A stretch of DNA of 62,208 nt. It comes from DATJHM01 sp035493895. GTDB taxonomy: Bacteria; Chloroflexota; Ktedonobacteria; Ktedonobacterales; Ktedonobacteraceae. The notes under the pieces are model-generated. The model was given only the letters and a program-made list of their open reading frames with translations. It was not told where the DNA came from and did not search any database. Where the stretch lies: contig DATJHM010000207.1 in the NCBI GenBank assembly GCA_035493895.1, forward strand, positions 1-62,208, in the 5' to 3' direction. Numbering within the stretch: the first letter of the stretch is position 1; every line of letters begins with the position of its first letter. A program made the position numbers and the translations under genes. Positions 18,199 through 27,677 of this stretch are shown piece after piece.

Positions 18199-19056
18199 TC
18201 ACTCGCTAGCCGTCTGGCCATCATTCCTCAACTTGGCGTTGATAATCTGATAAAAATACGTAGGTGGTCGGCGTCTCAAAAATCTGGTCACAAGCTGACT
18301 TTTCTGAATGGTGATAGTAGCTCCATCCTTGACCTCCTGATTAATCTGACCATCGGCCGAGAAGACCCCGTTCTGGGTATTAGTAAAGATCTGGAGCTTT
18401 ACCGTAGCTTCTGGCGGCAGAATAAGGGCCCGATCAAAGTCCAGGTGAGGCGCGATAGGGGTGAGCACAATACTTTTCACCTGAGGATGAAGTAGAGGAC
18501 CCCCCACAGCCATATTATAGGCAGTAGAGCCAGTAGCAGTGGAGAGGATCACCCCATCACCATAATTGGTATTGTAGTAGTAGTCATCGACCCAGACGCG
18601 GATCTGTACGCCCCGGGGCCACATCCCGCGGGCGATCACGACATCATTTAGCGCAAGAAACTCCTGACTTTTCTCATCCTGCTCGATCACCGCATGGAGC
18701 ATAGCCCGTTCGTCGACCCAGACGGAGCGATCCCCGTTCAGATAATAGGCGAGCTGTGTTGCCACATCGGTGGGCTCGAGTTCGGTGAGGAAGCCAACAC
18801 GGCCAAAGTTAATACTCACAATAGGAATTTGCATATAAGCACAAAGACGAGCTGCATGAACAATCGTGCCATCGCCTCCCAATACCAGCGCCAGGTCGCA
18901 ACCACGGAGGTCGGGAGTGATACCTTCCTCTTGTTCTGTATGCAGATCAATAGGGCAGACATCATAGCCCTGAGCCTGAAGCTTTTGCGCGAGTTGAGCC
19001 GCGAATTGCGATGTATCCTGCTTGCGTCCCTGGTAGCAAATCGCAATAGTTTTCAC
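18199..19056 (-). CDS. nadK: NAD kinase
   Basis: Phosphorylates NAD to NADP, cytosolic. GGDGTIVHAARLCAYMQIPIVSINFGRVGFLTEL is the ATP/NAD-kinase core, and NYGDGVILSTATGSTAYNMAVGGPLLHPQVKSIVLTPIAPH is the second diagnostic segment. GTG at 19056 is preferred: GGAG lies 6 nt before it and the product starts KTIAICYQGRKQ as expected. An ATG two codons earlier would leave no space after GGAG, and the open frame extends 31 codons further upstream without a credible start. At 285 residues it is typical. The stop codon overlaps or abuts the recN start, a common NADK-recN arrangement. Confidence 0.93.
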   Translation of the reverse strand: MKTIAICYQGRKQDTSQFAAQLAQKLQAQGYDVCPIDLHTEQEEGITPDLRGCDLALVLGGDGTIVHAARLCAYMQIPIVSINFGRVGFLTELEPTDVATQLAYYLNGDRSVWVDERAMLHAVIEQDEKSQEFLALNDVVIARGMWPRGVQIRVWVDDYYYNTNYGDGVILSTATGSTAYNMAVGGPLLHPQVKSIVLTPIAPHLDFDRALILPPEATVKLQIFTNTQNGVFSADGQINQEVKDGATITIQKSQLVTRFLRRRPPTYFYQIINAKLRNDGQTASE

Positions 19057-19209
19057 AAACATCTCCAAATTAGCAAGTGAGGGCGATAGGTTATGTTCGT
19101 CCTGTAAAGCCAGAGTAATCGTACGCCATGAGGCGCGGATTGTCAACATAACAGTTTGGATATTTGTTCTTATCGGGTCATGTTTCCTCTCTCTCTAGAA
19201 CGCTTTATA

Positions 19210-20736
19210 CTACGTTGCGTTTTCATGTGAAAGATACTCTTCAGCGAGCCAGAGAGCCTCATCCTTCGAATGGACGCGACCTTCCGCCTGGGCTTCAGCA
19301 ATCATTTCCAGTAAATGGCCGATAATAGGTCCAGGTTTGAGATTGAGGCGATGGATGAGTTCTTCCCCCTGGAGCAGGCGAGGAGGGAGAATACGCTCGC
19401 GTTCACGGATATAGCGGGTAAAAAGGAGGCGTACCGTAGAGAGATGGCGTTGCCATGCCTGCGTGAGTGGCTCTGGGCCGCGCATCGCGAGATGATCGGC
19501 GAGTGAGACAAGGGCGACATGGAGACCGACGGGTCCAAGTTCGACAAAATAGCGTCGGATGGCCCGTTCACTGATCTCCGTGTGGCTGAGTTGTCCGGGA
19601 CGCATGTGATGGGCAACAACCTGTTGTACCAGGCGGCGATCGTGCGTGCTTGCGCCCAGGCGATGCAGAATATTCTGTGCAAGAGGAACGCCCGCCTGGG
19701 GGTGGCCATAGAAGCGGATCGTACCGGTTTCATCGATAGTATACGTAGGTGGCTTGCCGATATCGTGCAGGAGAGCTGCCAGTTTCATCTGAGGACTGTG
19801 CATCCGGGCAAACTGGAAGATCTTTTGTTGTTCAGCCTCCTGTAACAGATCGCGTATCGTGAGAAGATCATCCTGTGTCTCCAGAGCCAGCGGAGAAGCG
19901 CTGATCTCACGATCGGAAGCACATAAAAGCGTGGCGAGCAATTCGAGCATAGAGACAGTTTCCAGTGAATGATCAAAGACATCCCAATGATGGAGTTCGG
20001 GCTGTGCCATACCTCGCGCCGGAAGAAGCTCTGGGAACAGGACCGTAAGCAGGCCGAGATGGTCAAGCAGGCGCAGATGAGCAGTGCCCTGCGGGGCTTG
20101 CAGAATTGCGTAAAGTTCCTCGTGAATACGTTCGGTGGCCACCTGTGGGAGGAGCGAGGCATCGCGCTGAATCCATTGTGCCGTCTGCTGATCGAGAGAG
20201 AGATGATAGTGGATAAGAAAGCGTACAGCGCGTAGCAGGCGCAGGGGATCGGTGCGAAAAACGTTTGCATCCACCGCGCGCAGCGTGCGTGTGTGCAGGT
20301 CAGCTCTGCCGGAAAAAGGATCAATCACCGTCAAAGGAGCCTGGGTGGAGAGATGAGCGAGGAGAGAAGTGAACGGAAGAGCGATTGCATTGATCGTGAA
20401 ATCGCGTTCCAGCAGATCGGTTTCGATGGTAGAGCCGTGCAGAGGGGCCAGATCGAAAATGATCTCCTTGCCATCCCGTTTCACGACCACGCGGCTGGCT
20501 TTCTCATGCATATGAACGGAGAAACCATGCAGGTGATCGGCGAGTTGGCGGGCGATCTGCGGTATATTGCCATGTATAGCAAAATCCCAATCGGTATAAG
20601 GCTCACGTAAGAGCAGATTACGGGACGAGCCGCCTACGACATAAACAGAGTATTGATGCTGAGCAAAGTAGTCGGCGCACTGTTGCAGCAATGCCAGCAT
20701 GTGAGGATCGAGGGAAAATAGCTCTTCTTTCTCCAT
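19210..20736 (-). CDS. CCA-adding-type tRNA nucleotidyltransferase with HD domain
   Basis: A 508-residue class II (polA-like) enzyme that adds or repairs CCA at tRNA ends; it could also be a poly(A) polymerase. The head has VVGGSSRNLLLREPYTDWDFAIHG, with the GG and DxD metal site. RDFTINAIALPF and the DPFSGRADLHTRTLRAV...RDPLRLLRAVRF block (motif C and the arginine of the nucleotide-selecting helix) are typical. An HD-domain segment (LAALLHDIGKPPTYTIDETG) and HHMRPGQLSHTE follow. About 90 residues longer than simple CCA enzymes, as with HD-fused forms. ATG at 20736 (MEKEELFSL). The region upstream (20737-21190) is a divergent promoter region. Confidence 0.85.
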   Translation of the reverse strand: MEKEELFSLDPHMLALLQQCADYFAQHQYSVYVVGGSSRNLLLREPYTDWDFAIHGNIPQIARQLADHLHGFSVHMHEKASRVVVKRDGKEIIFDLAPLHGSTIETDLLERDFTINAIALPFTSLLAHLSTQAPLTVIDPFSGRADLHTRTLRAVDANVFRTDPLRLLRAVRFLIHYHLSLDQQTAQWIQRDASLLPQVATERIHEELYAILQAPQGTAHLRLLDHLGLLTVLFPELLPARGMAQPELHHWDVFDHSLETVSMLELLATLLCASDREISASPLALETQDDLLTIRDLLQEAEQQKIFQFARMHSPQMKLAALLHDIGKPPTYTIDETGTIRFYGHPQAGVPLAQNILHRLGASTHDRRLVQQVVAHHMRPGQLSHTEISERAIRRYFVELGPVGLHVALVSLADHLAMRGPEPLTQAWQRHLSTVRLLFTRYIRERERILPPRLLQGEELIHRLNLKPGPIIGHLLEMIAEAQAEGRVHSKDEALWLAEEYLSHENAT

Positions 20737-21190
20737 TGTATACGCATCTTTACTAAGAACTAAACGCTGAAAACGGCAAGGATGGTAAGCTTAGATCATC
20801 TGTATTCTATGGTATCACTGTCGTCCAGTTATTGTTATTTGGTCGTGGGGGCAGGTAAGCGGCGTCGGTACGAAGATGATGGGGGGTAGCCAGATAGGGG
20901 GTTGTGGGGAGACTGTTCTGCGGAGATGCTTGCGAACTTAATCATTCCCAGGTATAGTAAAAGAGAAGGTGAGAATTGTGCGTGTCATGCGAGTTTTTTG
21001 GCCGATACTCTATTCCCTGCATCCGAGATACTAGCAGTTTACGGAAAGTTCCAGCGATATAAGAAGATAAGGAGATAAGAGGAAAGGCTACTGGTCAACG
21101 TTGTATGATATCTGCTATAGTATGGCTCTGTTGTTTTGACACAACAATACCGAGTGCATAGAAAGATTTGTGGGTACTCAGGAACTTCGC
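20737..21190. other. Divergent intergenic region (454 nt), no gene
   Basis: This gap separates the minus-strand block from the plus-strand FHA-PrsW gene. It has no credible gene: no frame with coding-like composition. Two plus-strand signals are suggestive. One is TTGACA (21136-21141) with TAGAAA 17 nt downstream. The other is a TATAGT box (21116-21121) without a good -35. An imperfect inverted repeat, TTGTT-N7-AACAA, overlaps the first. Promoter assignment is tentative. Confidence 0.4.
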
Positions 21191-23101
21191 ATGAGTGTTA
21201 GCCAGAATTATGGTGTGCTACGTGTTGTGCGCGTGCGGCCTCCCGCCAATGCGACGACTGAACTCCAGGATAAATATCCTGCCGGGTGGTTGCCTGAAGA
21301 GCGCCTGGTACATCTTTTAACACGCCACGATACCTCAATAGGACGTGCGCTCAATAACACGATTATTTTAATGGACCCTACGGTTTCGCGCGAGCATGCG
21401 AGACTGGTTTTGGACGAGCGTGGCTGGCGTGTCTGTAATCTGACTGTACAGAATATCGTGCGTGTCAATGGTCATCCTGTCCCAAGTGGTGGTAGTATGG
21501 CGATTCAGCCCCAGGATTTTCTCGTCCTGGGCAGTACGATGTTGCAATTGATTGCCCCACAGGTCGATGCAGCGCTGCCAGATGATGAATGCCAGCAGGA
21601 GACGAGAAAGCTCACAGCCCTCGATTTAACGCTCCCGACCCTCCAGAGTTATGTTGTGGAAGAACCTCCCACTTCCAATGGTCATAACAAAGCGCTGCTA
21701 CCTCGCAGAGAGAACCTGTATCCTCCTCGTGTTGCCCCGGTAGAACCTGAACCGGCGATTGTGCGGCGAGCGACAGAGCGATTGTTTGCCGTGCCCGGAG
21801 ATCTGCCAGTGCAGCCGGAGCCGGAATTGGCGGCGCAACCCTGGGACGAAGACGAAGAGAGCTTGCTTGGGGCGGGGGTTACGATGCAATTTGCCCTTCC
21901 GCAGCGTATGGGCACGCGTTCCCGGGTCTTGATTGCCTGCATAGGAGTGGCGATCCTGGCGGCCAGCGCGATTATCACAATCATCATGAATAGTCTGATT
22001 GGCCTCTCTGCCCTGGAGAGAAGCGGCCTCTCAAGCATCGTCGCGGCATTAACTATTCCGCTTATTCCCGTGATCGGGATTGCCCTGCTCGTCAACTTCA
22101 TTGATCGATTTGAGCGAGAGCCGTGGTTTTTGCGTCTGGCAGCTTTTTTGTGGGGTGCGATCATCGCGATTCCGCCAGCATCATTTGTGGAACAGAATCT
22201 CGATTCCATCATCCTCAACATACCTGTTTTGGGGAGTAGTCCGCTCTTGCACGCCATTGCGCAGGGCGTGGGCGTAGGTATTACAGAAGAGACCGTCAAG
22301 GGGCTGGGCCTGATTCTGCTCTTTTTTCTGTTGAGGGACGAGTTTGACAACGTGACCGATGGCATTGTGTATGGGGCGCTGATCGGGGCGGGCTTTGCCA
22401 TGGTCGAGAATTTCATCTATTTCGCCTTTGACTCCAAAGAATTCCTCGTCTTCCTCATTGTGGGACGTATCGTACTGGGGTGGCTTGGCCATTCAACCTT
22501 CACCGTCTGCTTTGGTGCGGCGCTCGGCTATATTCGCCATACGAGAGTGCGTTGGCGGCAGATTTTGATCCCGCTGGGTGGGTATGTAGCGGCTGTGAGC
22601 TTGCACAGCATCTTCGACTTTATTACCTACTTTGTCAATTCGATCGTAATCAATGCACCTACTGATCCGATGGTCAACATGATCTCGCTCATTGCGATTA
22701 TTGGCGATTATATTCCGCCATTTATTGCGCAACTGGTCATCATGTATTTTCTGATCAAAGCGCTGGCGCACGAAGCGGCAGTGATTCGGGAATTTCTGGC
22801 GCAGGAAGTGAGTAATGGGATTGTGCGTGTGGATGAGTACGCCCTGCTGCAAAACTCATTTCAGCGTACGCGTGAAGAGCGGCGTGTGCTGAAGACGTGC
22901 GGGTTCAAGCAGTGGTTGCGCGTCAAAGCCCTCTATCAAACCGAGATTGGTCTGGCATTTCGCAAGTGGCATGTGAGCATGGGTGACAAGCCCAAGCTCG
23001 GCTATCGTCAGCCGGAGGATGCGTATCGTGAACGCATCAAGCGTCTGCGTAAAGAGATTCTCGCGGCAGAGATCAAGCGAAAAAGGCCGGAGTTTGTCTA
23101 G
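21191..23101 (+). CDS. FHA domain fused to PrsW-family intramembrane protease
   Basis: About 636 residues. An FHA domain (residues 45-105) has SIGR, then DPTVSREHARLV, then VNGHPVP, which binds phosphothreonine. A Pro-rich linker follows (about 115-225). A polytopic PrsW core follows from about residue 230, with PLIPVIGIALLVNFIDRFEREPWFLRL, TEETVKGLGLILLFF (EExxK, catalytic-type Glu), GAGFAMVENFIYF, WLGHSTFTVCFG and LHSIFDFI. The cytoplasmic tail is basic. PrsW relatives cleave anti-sigma factors within the membrane, so this is probably a phospho-signal-controlled protease. ATG 21191 is preferred (AGGA 7 nt upstream); GTG 21170 is also open. Confidence 0.88.
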   Translation: MSVSQNYGVLRVVRVRPPANATTELQDKYPAGWLPEERLVHLLTRHDTSIGRALNNTIILMDPTVSREHARLVLDERGWRVCNLTVQNIVRVNGHPVPSGGSMAIQPQDFLVLGSTMLQLIAPQVDAALPDDECQQETRKLTALDLTLPTLQSYVVEEPPTSNGHNKALLPRRENLYPPRVAPVEPEPAIVRRATERLFAVPGDLPVQPEPELAAQPWDEDEESLLGAGVTMQFALPQRMGTRSRVLIACIGVAILAASAIITIIMNSLIGLSALERSGLSSIVAALTIPLIPVIGIALLVNFIDRFEREPWFLRLAAFLWGAIIAIPPASFVEQNLDSIILNIPVLGSSPLLHAIAQGVGVGITEETVKGLGLILLFFLLRDEFDNVTDGIVYGALIGAGFAMVENFIYFAFDSKEFLVFLIVGRIVLGWLGHSTFTVCFGAALGYIRHTRVRWRQILIPLGGYVAAVSLHSIFDFITYFVNSIVINAPTDPMVNMISLIAIIGDYIPPFIAQLVIMYFLIKALAHEAAVIREFLAQEVSNGIVRVDEYALLQNSFQRTREERRVLKTCGFKQWLRVKALYQTEIGLAFRKWHVSMGDKPKLGYRQPEDAYRERIKRLRKEILAAEIKRKRPEFV

Positions 23102-23214
23102 TTCGGTCAATCACGTTTGCGTTGCAGTTTTTCTTCTATGGATTGCCTGCCAGGATACTTTCCGCTCAATAGCTTACCGTGCTCGATCAAGATATACCTC
23201 TGAAAAAACAATTG

Positions 23215-23223
23215 TGGTATGAT
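23215..23223 (+). promoter_or_regulatory. Extended -10 promoter upstream of pdhA
   Basis: TGGTATGAT has the extended -10 shape (TGn followed by TATGAT), about 34 nt before the pdhA TTG. No good -35 is seen. Placement suits a leader of about 25 nt for the 2-oxoacid dehydrogenase operon. Prediction only. Confidence 0.35.
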
Positions 23224-23256
23224 GTCAGATGTAGTTGAGAGCAAAAAGGAGGCAAC

Positions 23257-24336
23257 TTGAGCAGAGAGGCTCTGATCGAGATATACTATTTTATGCGCCT
23301 CACTCGTGCACTGGAGGAGCGAACCCGTACGCTGTTCTTGCAAGGGCGTACGCTGGGGGATGCTGATACTGCTCAGGGGCATGAGGCGACCACCGTTGGG
23401 GCGGCGATGATGCTGCGCGACGGAGATTGCATTGTTCCACTGCATCGCGATCTGGGGATGCGTCTGGTGCGAGGTACTTCGCCTCGTGCTGTGATGTGCC
23501 AATGGCTGGCGCGCGGCGATTCAGCGACTCCTGGTCGTGGTGGGCATATGCACATCGGCGATATGCATCAGGGGATCGTGCCGATGACCAGTTTATTGGG
23601 AGAGTTCCTCCCCCTGGCCTGTGGCGTTGCTCTCACGATGAAGATGCGCAAACGTGCAACGATCGTACTGGCCTCCTGCGGCGAGGGCGCAACGAAGACC
23701 GGAGCATTCCACGAAGCCTTGAACTTTGCCTCCATGCAGAAATTGCCTCTCGTTATCGTCATTGAGAAGAATGGGTATGCTCCGACGTCCGACACTGGAA
23801 CGTCTGTTGTACACAATCTCGCGGAACGGGCTGCCACATATGGTATCCCAGGTGAGAGTGTGGATGGCAATGACGTGCTGGCGGTAATGGAGGCGGTAGG
23901 AAAAGCGGTGGATTATGTGCGTAGTGGTCGTGGGCCGATGCTGGTCGAGTGTAAAACCTTTCGTGTGCGTGGACATGTTGCGGCTGAGCAGGCCGATGAT
24001 GTGTCCAAAGAATTGCGCGAAGAGTGGTGGGAGAAAGATCCTCTCACGCGCTTCGATACTTATTTAACGCAGCACTATGGCCTGACCACTGATGAGAAGG
24101 CCGCAGTCGAGGCTCGGGTCAATGCAATGGTGGAAGATGCCGTACGCTTTGCCGAACAGAGTCCCGGCTCTGATCCAGCGACGGTGACGGAGCATATTTT
24201 TGCTCCGGATGGGCCAATTGCAATCATCGGCGAACCAGGGGCAACGCATCCGCGCTATGTCAATGCTCTTGATAGGCGTACAGGCTTGCCGTTTACTACT
24301 GAAGGTCAGGCAGAGGAGGCCGTAGGACGGCGATGA
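23257..24336 (+). CDS. pdhA: Pyruvate/2-oxoacid dehydrogenase E1 alpha subunit
   Basis: The thiamine-diphosphate-binding half of the E1 component, which decarboxylates pyruvate (or a branched-chain/acetoin-type 2-oxoacid) and passes the acyl group to lipoamide on E2. GRGGHMHIGDM is the conserved loop. SCGEGATKTGAFHEALNFASMQKLPLVIVIEKNGYA is the ThDP motif (GDGA...N-type, here GEGA...EKNGYA). TTG at 23257 is the start: GGAGG lies 5 nt upstream. The 359-residue length is typical of separate alpha subunits. The 3' end overlaps pdhB by 4 nt (ATGA), so E1 stoichiometry can be coupled. Substrate (pyruvate versus other 2-oxoacid) is not decided by sequence alone. Confidence 0.9.
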   Translation: MSREALIEIYYFMRLTRALEERTRTLFLQGRTLGDADTAQGHEATTVGAAMMLRDGDCIVPLHRDLGMRLVRGTSPRAVMCQWLARGDSATPGRGGHMHIGDMHQGIVPMTSLLGEFLPLACGVALTMKMRKRATIVLASCGEGATKTGAFHEALNFASMQKLPLVIVIEKNGYAPTSDTGTSVVHNLAERAATYGIPGESVDGNDVLAVMEAVGKAVDYVRSGRGPMLVECKTFRVRGHVAAEQADDVSKELREEWWEKDPLTRFDTYLTQHYGLTTDEKAAVEARVNAMVEDAVRFAEQSPGSDPATVTEHIFAPDGPIAIIGEPGATHPRYVNALDRRTGLPFTTEGQAEEAVGRR

Positions 24337-25322
24337 GAGGAATGAAAATAACCTATTTAGAAGCAATCAGTCAGGCGATCCGCGAAGAGATGTTGCGTGA
24401 CGAGGCCGTATTTCTGATGGGAGAGGATGTAGGGGCGTATGACGGGGCCTTCAAAGTGAGCGCAAGTCTACTGGCGGAATTTGGTCCTGAGCGGGTGGTT
24501 GATACGCCGATGTCTGATGCGGCGATCATTGGTTCGGCGGTCGGTTCGGCTCTGATGGGCATGCGCCCGATAGCCGAGATGCAGTTTATTGATTTTATCA
24601 CCTGCGGCTTTGATCAGATCATTCATATGGCCTCGAAAATGTACTGGCGTGTAGGGATGCCTGTGCCGATCGTGATTCGAGGTCCTTCCGGTGGTGGTGC
24701 GAAGAGTGGCACGCTCCATGCAGCCAGCCCGGAAGCCTGGTTTTTGCACACGCCAGGGATAAAAGTGGTTGTGCCCTCGACAACCTACGACGCCAAGGGG
24801 CTGCTCAAAGCGGCGATCCGGGATAATAATCCTGTGTTGTATCTGGAGCCGAAGCTGCTCTATCGTCTGCCTGAACTGCGTGAAGAGCTGCCGGGCGATG
24901 ATTACGTCGTCCCACTGGGGAAAGCGATTATTCGGCGCGAAGGGGAGGATATGACGATCCTGACGTATGGAGCGATGGTGCATCAGAGTTTGCATGCTGC
25001 TCGCGTTTTGGAGGAAGAGGATGATCTGGAGATTGAAGTGATGGATTTGCGTAGCCTCACGCCTCTCGATCACGAAGCCATCACTGAGTCTGTCAAGCGC
25101 ACAAACAAAGTGTTAATTGTGCATGAGGAGACGTTGACGGGCGGGATCGGCGCGGAGCTTTCGGCAATTCTGGCGCAGGATCTTTTTGAGTATCTCGATG
25201 GTCCCATCACACGCGTTGCGGCCCCGGATGTGCCTTTTCCCTATGCACCTCCTTTAGAGGCGGCGTATTTACCCAATGCGGAAAAGATCGTCTCGGCAGC
25301 ACGCAAGCTTGCGGCATATTAG
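24333..25322 (+). CDS. pdhB: Pyruvate/2-oxoacid dehydrogenase E1 beta subunit
   Basis: Completes the E1 heterotetramer. MGEDVGAYDGAFKVSASLLAEFGPERVVDTPMSDAAIIGSAVG is the typical opening, and MQFIDFITCGFDQI carries the conserved Phe/Asp region that shapes the ThDP pyrimidine pocket. RGPSGGGAKSGTLHAASPEAWFLHTPGIKVVVPST and TITRVAAPDVPFPYAPPLEAAYLP follow, as in E1 beta subunits. 329 residues, usual length. It begins inside the pdhA stop region (ATG 24333, with AGGA 5 nt upstream). A gap of 44 nt leads to the E2 gene. Confidence 0.93.
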   Translation: MRGMKITYLEAISQAIREEMLRDEAVFLMGEDVGAYDGAFKVSASLLAEFGPERVVDTPMSDAAIIGSAVGSALMGMRPIAEMQFIDFITCGFDQIIHMASKMYWRVGMPVPIVIRGPSGGGAKSGTLHAASPEAWFLHTPGIKVVVPSTTYDAKGLLKAAIRDNNPVLYLEPKLLYRLPELREELPGDDYVVPLGKAIIRREGEDMTILTYGAMVHQSLHAARVLEEEDDLEIEVMDLRSLTPLDHEAITESVKRTNKVLIVHEETLTGGIGAELSAILAQDLFEYLDGPITRVAAPDVPFPYAPPLEAAYLPNAEKIVSAARKLAAY

Positions 25323-25366
25323 CGGTACACAACGTAGGAAAAGAAGAACATGAGGAGTGCGAAAAG

Positions 25367-26719
25367 ATGCCAACGCCAGTAAAGATGCCACGGCTGGGTG
25401 AATCAGTGGCAGAAGGGACGGTAGGGGCCTGGCTGAAGAACGAAGGTGACTATGTCGAGAAAGATGAGTCTCTGGCTGAGATCATCACGGACAAGATGAA
25501 TGCAGAGCTTCCCTCACCAATTGCCGGGCGCTTAACGAAGATTCTGGTCGCTGCGGACGAGACAGTCCCGGTTGACGCAGATATTGCCTTGATAGAAGAG
25601 AGCGCTGATGTTGCCGCATCCCTCCCGCCTCAGGAGGCTCCTGGAAAGGATGCGGTGCCTGCACAGGTGACCTCTGAGACTCCTCTTTCTGCGGTAGATC
25701 TGAGTGCTGGCAGGTATGGCAATGGCTCAAGTGCGTTCAGGCGGCCAGTAGTAGAGAGCAGGCAAGAAGAAGAAGAACGCCAGCGCATTTCGCCTCTGGC
25801 GCGACGTCTGGCTCGTGAGCATGGCGTCGAACTGGGTGAGATTGTCGGGACCGGCTCCGGTGGTCGTGTGCGCAAAGAAGATATTCTGGCTTACGTTGCT
25901 GAGCGTCGGCGCGTGGAAGAAGCGCCTGCACCCTCTGCTCCGTCTCCTACGATTGCGCCCTCTCCTAGCCGGAGCGTTGCTCTTCCCACGCCCGTTTCCG
26001 AGACCGTTGCGGGTGTGGATGAGGAAGTGATTGTGCCCAGCCGTATGCGTCTGGCGATTGCCGAGCATATGGTGCGTAGCAAGCACACGTCGCCACATGC
26101 GACGACGCTGGTGGAGGTTGATATGACCAGTATCGCGCGCTGGCTGGAGAAAAACAAAGAAGCGTTTAAGCAGCGTGAAGGATACAGTATCAGCTACGTG
26201 CCCTTTGTGATGAAAGCCGTCTGTGAGGGCATCCGCAAATTCCCGATCATCAATTCGACCTGGACAGCCGACAACAAAATCATCATCAAGAAGCGTATCA
26301 ACCTGGGAGTAGCCGTTGCCACAGAGGGCGGGCTGGTCGTGCCAACGCTTTATGATGCGGACCAATACACATTGGCCGGGCTGGCAAGGCAGGTCAGTTT
26401 CATCGCGCAGCGTGCGCGTAGCAATAAATTGACCGTGCAGGATATGCAAAATAGCACATTCGTGGTGAACAATCCAGGCATTTTTGGTACAATTATATCG
26501 ATGCCGATTATCAACCAGCCCCATGCGGGCATATTGAGCATGGATGCCGTCGTAAAGCGTGCAGTCGTGGTCGAGGATGATGCGATTGCGGTACGTTCAA
26601 TGATGTATATCTCTCTTTCGTTTGACCATCGTATACTGGATGGAGTGAGCGCAGGTGGTTTCTTGCAGGCCGTACGCAACAAGTTACAGAGCTACGGGCG
26701 CGAGATAGACGTCTATTAA
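25367..26719 (+). CDS. pdhC: Dihydrolipoamide acyltransferase, E2 component
   Basis: The 450-residue core of the complex: it swings acyl groups on a lipoyl arm and transfers them to CoA. Residues 1-80 form the lipoyl domain; the lipoylated Lys is in IITDKMNAELPSP. A linker leads to the peripheral subunit-binding domain (ISPLARRLAREHGVELGEIVGTGSGGRVRKEDIL, about 135-175), then a Pro/Ala-rich linker. The catalytic domain follows, ending with SFDHRILDGVSAGGF, holding the active His and Asp (HxxxDG). AGGAG sits 9 nt before ATG 25367. Only one lipoyl domain is present. No lpd (E3) gene follows; lipA does. Confidence 0.93.
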   Translation: MPTPVKMPRLGESVAEGTVGAWLKNEGDYVEKDESLAEIITDKMNAELPSPIAGRLTKILVAADETVPVDADIALIEESADVAASLPPQEAPGKDAVPAQVTSETPLSAVDLSAGRYGNGSSAFRRPVVESRQEEEERQRISPLARRLAREHGVELGEIVGTGSGGRVRKEDILAYVAERRRVEEAPAPSAPSPTIAPSPSRSVALPTPVSETVAGVDEEVIVPSRMRLAIAEHMVRSKHTSPHATTLVEVDMTSIARWLEKNKEAFKQREGYSISYVPFVMKAVCEGIRKFPIINSTWTADNKIIIKKRINLGVAVATEGGLVVPTLYDADQYTLAGLARQVSFIAQRARSNKLTVQDMQNSTFVVNNPGIFGTIISMPIINQPHAGILSMDAVVKRAVVVEDDAIAVRSMMYISLSFDHRILDGVSAGGFLQAVRNKLQSYGREIDVY

Positions 26720-26793
26720 AGAGAGACAATGATGGGTAGCTGCCAGTTGTAGCACCCGAACTAGTATGGTTAGAAGGAACAAGGGGAAGAATC

Positions 26794-27675
26794 ATGGCAA
26801 CCATTATCCCAGAGCGTCGTCCCGAGTGGCTGCGGGTACGTGCCCCCAAAGGAGAGAATTATCAGCAGCTCAAGCAGCTCATGCGCGGCCAGAAGCTGCA
26901 CACGGTCTGTGAGGAGGCTCGTTGCCCCAACATCGGCGAATGCTGGGGACACAAAACCGCAACCTTCATGATCCTGGGACGCGTGTGTACGCGCAGTTGT
27001 GGTTTCTGTGCGGTGGAGACTGGTCGCCCGGTTGGTCTGGACTGGGAGGAGCCGAAGCGCGTGGCGGAAGCGGTGCAGGAGATGGGGTTGCGTTATGCGG
27101 TAGTGACCTCAGTGAATCGGGATGAATTAAAAGATGGTGGAGCGGGTGTCTTCGCCTCAACGATTCGCTGGATACATCGGCTCAATCCAGAATGCAAAAT
27201 CGAGGTCCTGACCCCCGACTTCAAAGGGGTACAGGATGCCTTGCGCGTCGTGATTGATGCGCACCCTGATGTGTTTAACCACAATATCGAGACAGTCCCC
27301 AGATTGTATAAAGAAGTGCGCCCACAGGCTATTTACAAGAGGTCGTTACAGGTCTTACAATGGGCGAAAGAATTGAATCCGGCAGCTTCGACCAAATCTG
27401 GTTTCATGCTGGGTCTGGGAGAGACCTGGGATGAGATTCTGGAAGTGATGCATGATTTGCGTGAGCATAATGTGGATATCCTGACAATCGGGCAGTATCT
27501 GCGACCATCGTTCCAGCATTTGCCAATGAAGCGTTATGTGCCATTAGAAGAGTTTGCGGCACTGAAAGAAGAAGGCAAGAAGCTGGGTTTTCGGCACGTA
27601 GAATCTGGCCCATTTGTGCGTAGCTCGTACCATGCTCACGAGCAAGCTGCGGAAGCGACAAAAGAGCAGGAGTAA
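26794..27675 (+). CDS. lipA: Lipoyl synthase
   Basis: A radical-SAM enzyme that inserts two sulfurs into octanoyl groups on E2/H-protein. The auxiliary cluster motif is CEEARCPNIGEC, the radical-SAM motif is CTRSCGFC, and the C-terminal RSSYHAHE provides the Arg-Ser-Ser auxiliary-cluster ligand. 293 residues, normal length. ATG 26794 has AAGGGGAAG about 6-10 nt upstream. It follows the E2 gene by 74 nt, so the cell coexpresses E2 and its cofactor maker; the octanoyl donor enzyme (lipB or lipM) is not in the window. The next gene starts 2 nt after the stop. Confidence 0.95.
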   Translation: MATIIPERRPEWLRVRAPKGENYQQLKQLMRGQKLHTVCEEARCPNIGECWGHKTATFMILGRVCTRSCGFCAVETGRPVGLDWEEPKRVAEAVQEMGLRYAVVTSVNRDELKDGGAGVFASTIRWIHRLNPECKIEVLTPDFKGVQDALRVVIDAHPDVFNHNIETVPRLYKEVRPQAIYKRSLQVLQWAKELNPAASTKSGFMLGLGETWDEILEVMHDLREHNVDILTIGQYLRPSFQHLPMKRYVPLEEFAALKEEGKKLGFRHVESGPFVRSSYHAHEQAAEATKEQE

Positions 27676-27677
27676 TC

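Noticed and set aside
25727..26524. A 265-codon minus-strand frame opposite pdhC
   Set aside because: His/Arg-rich with no motif; pdhC has every domain of an E2 protein.
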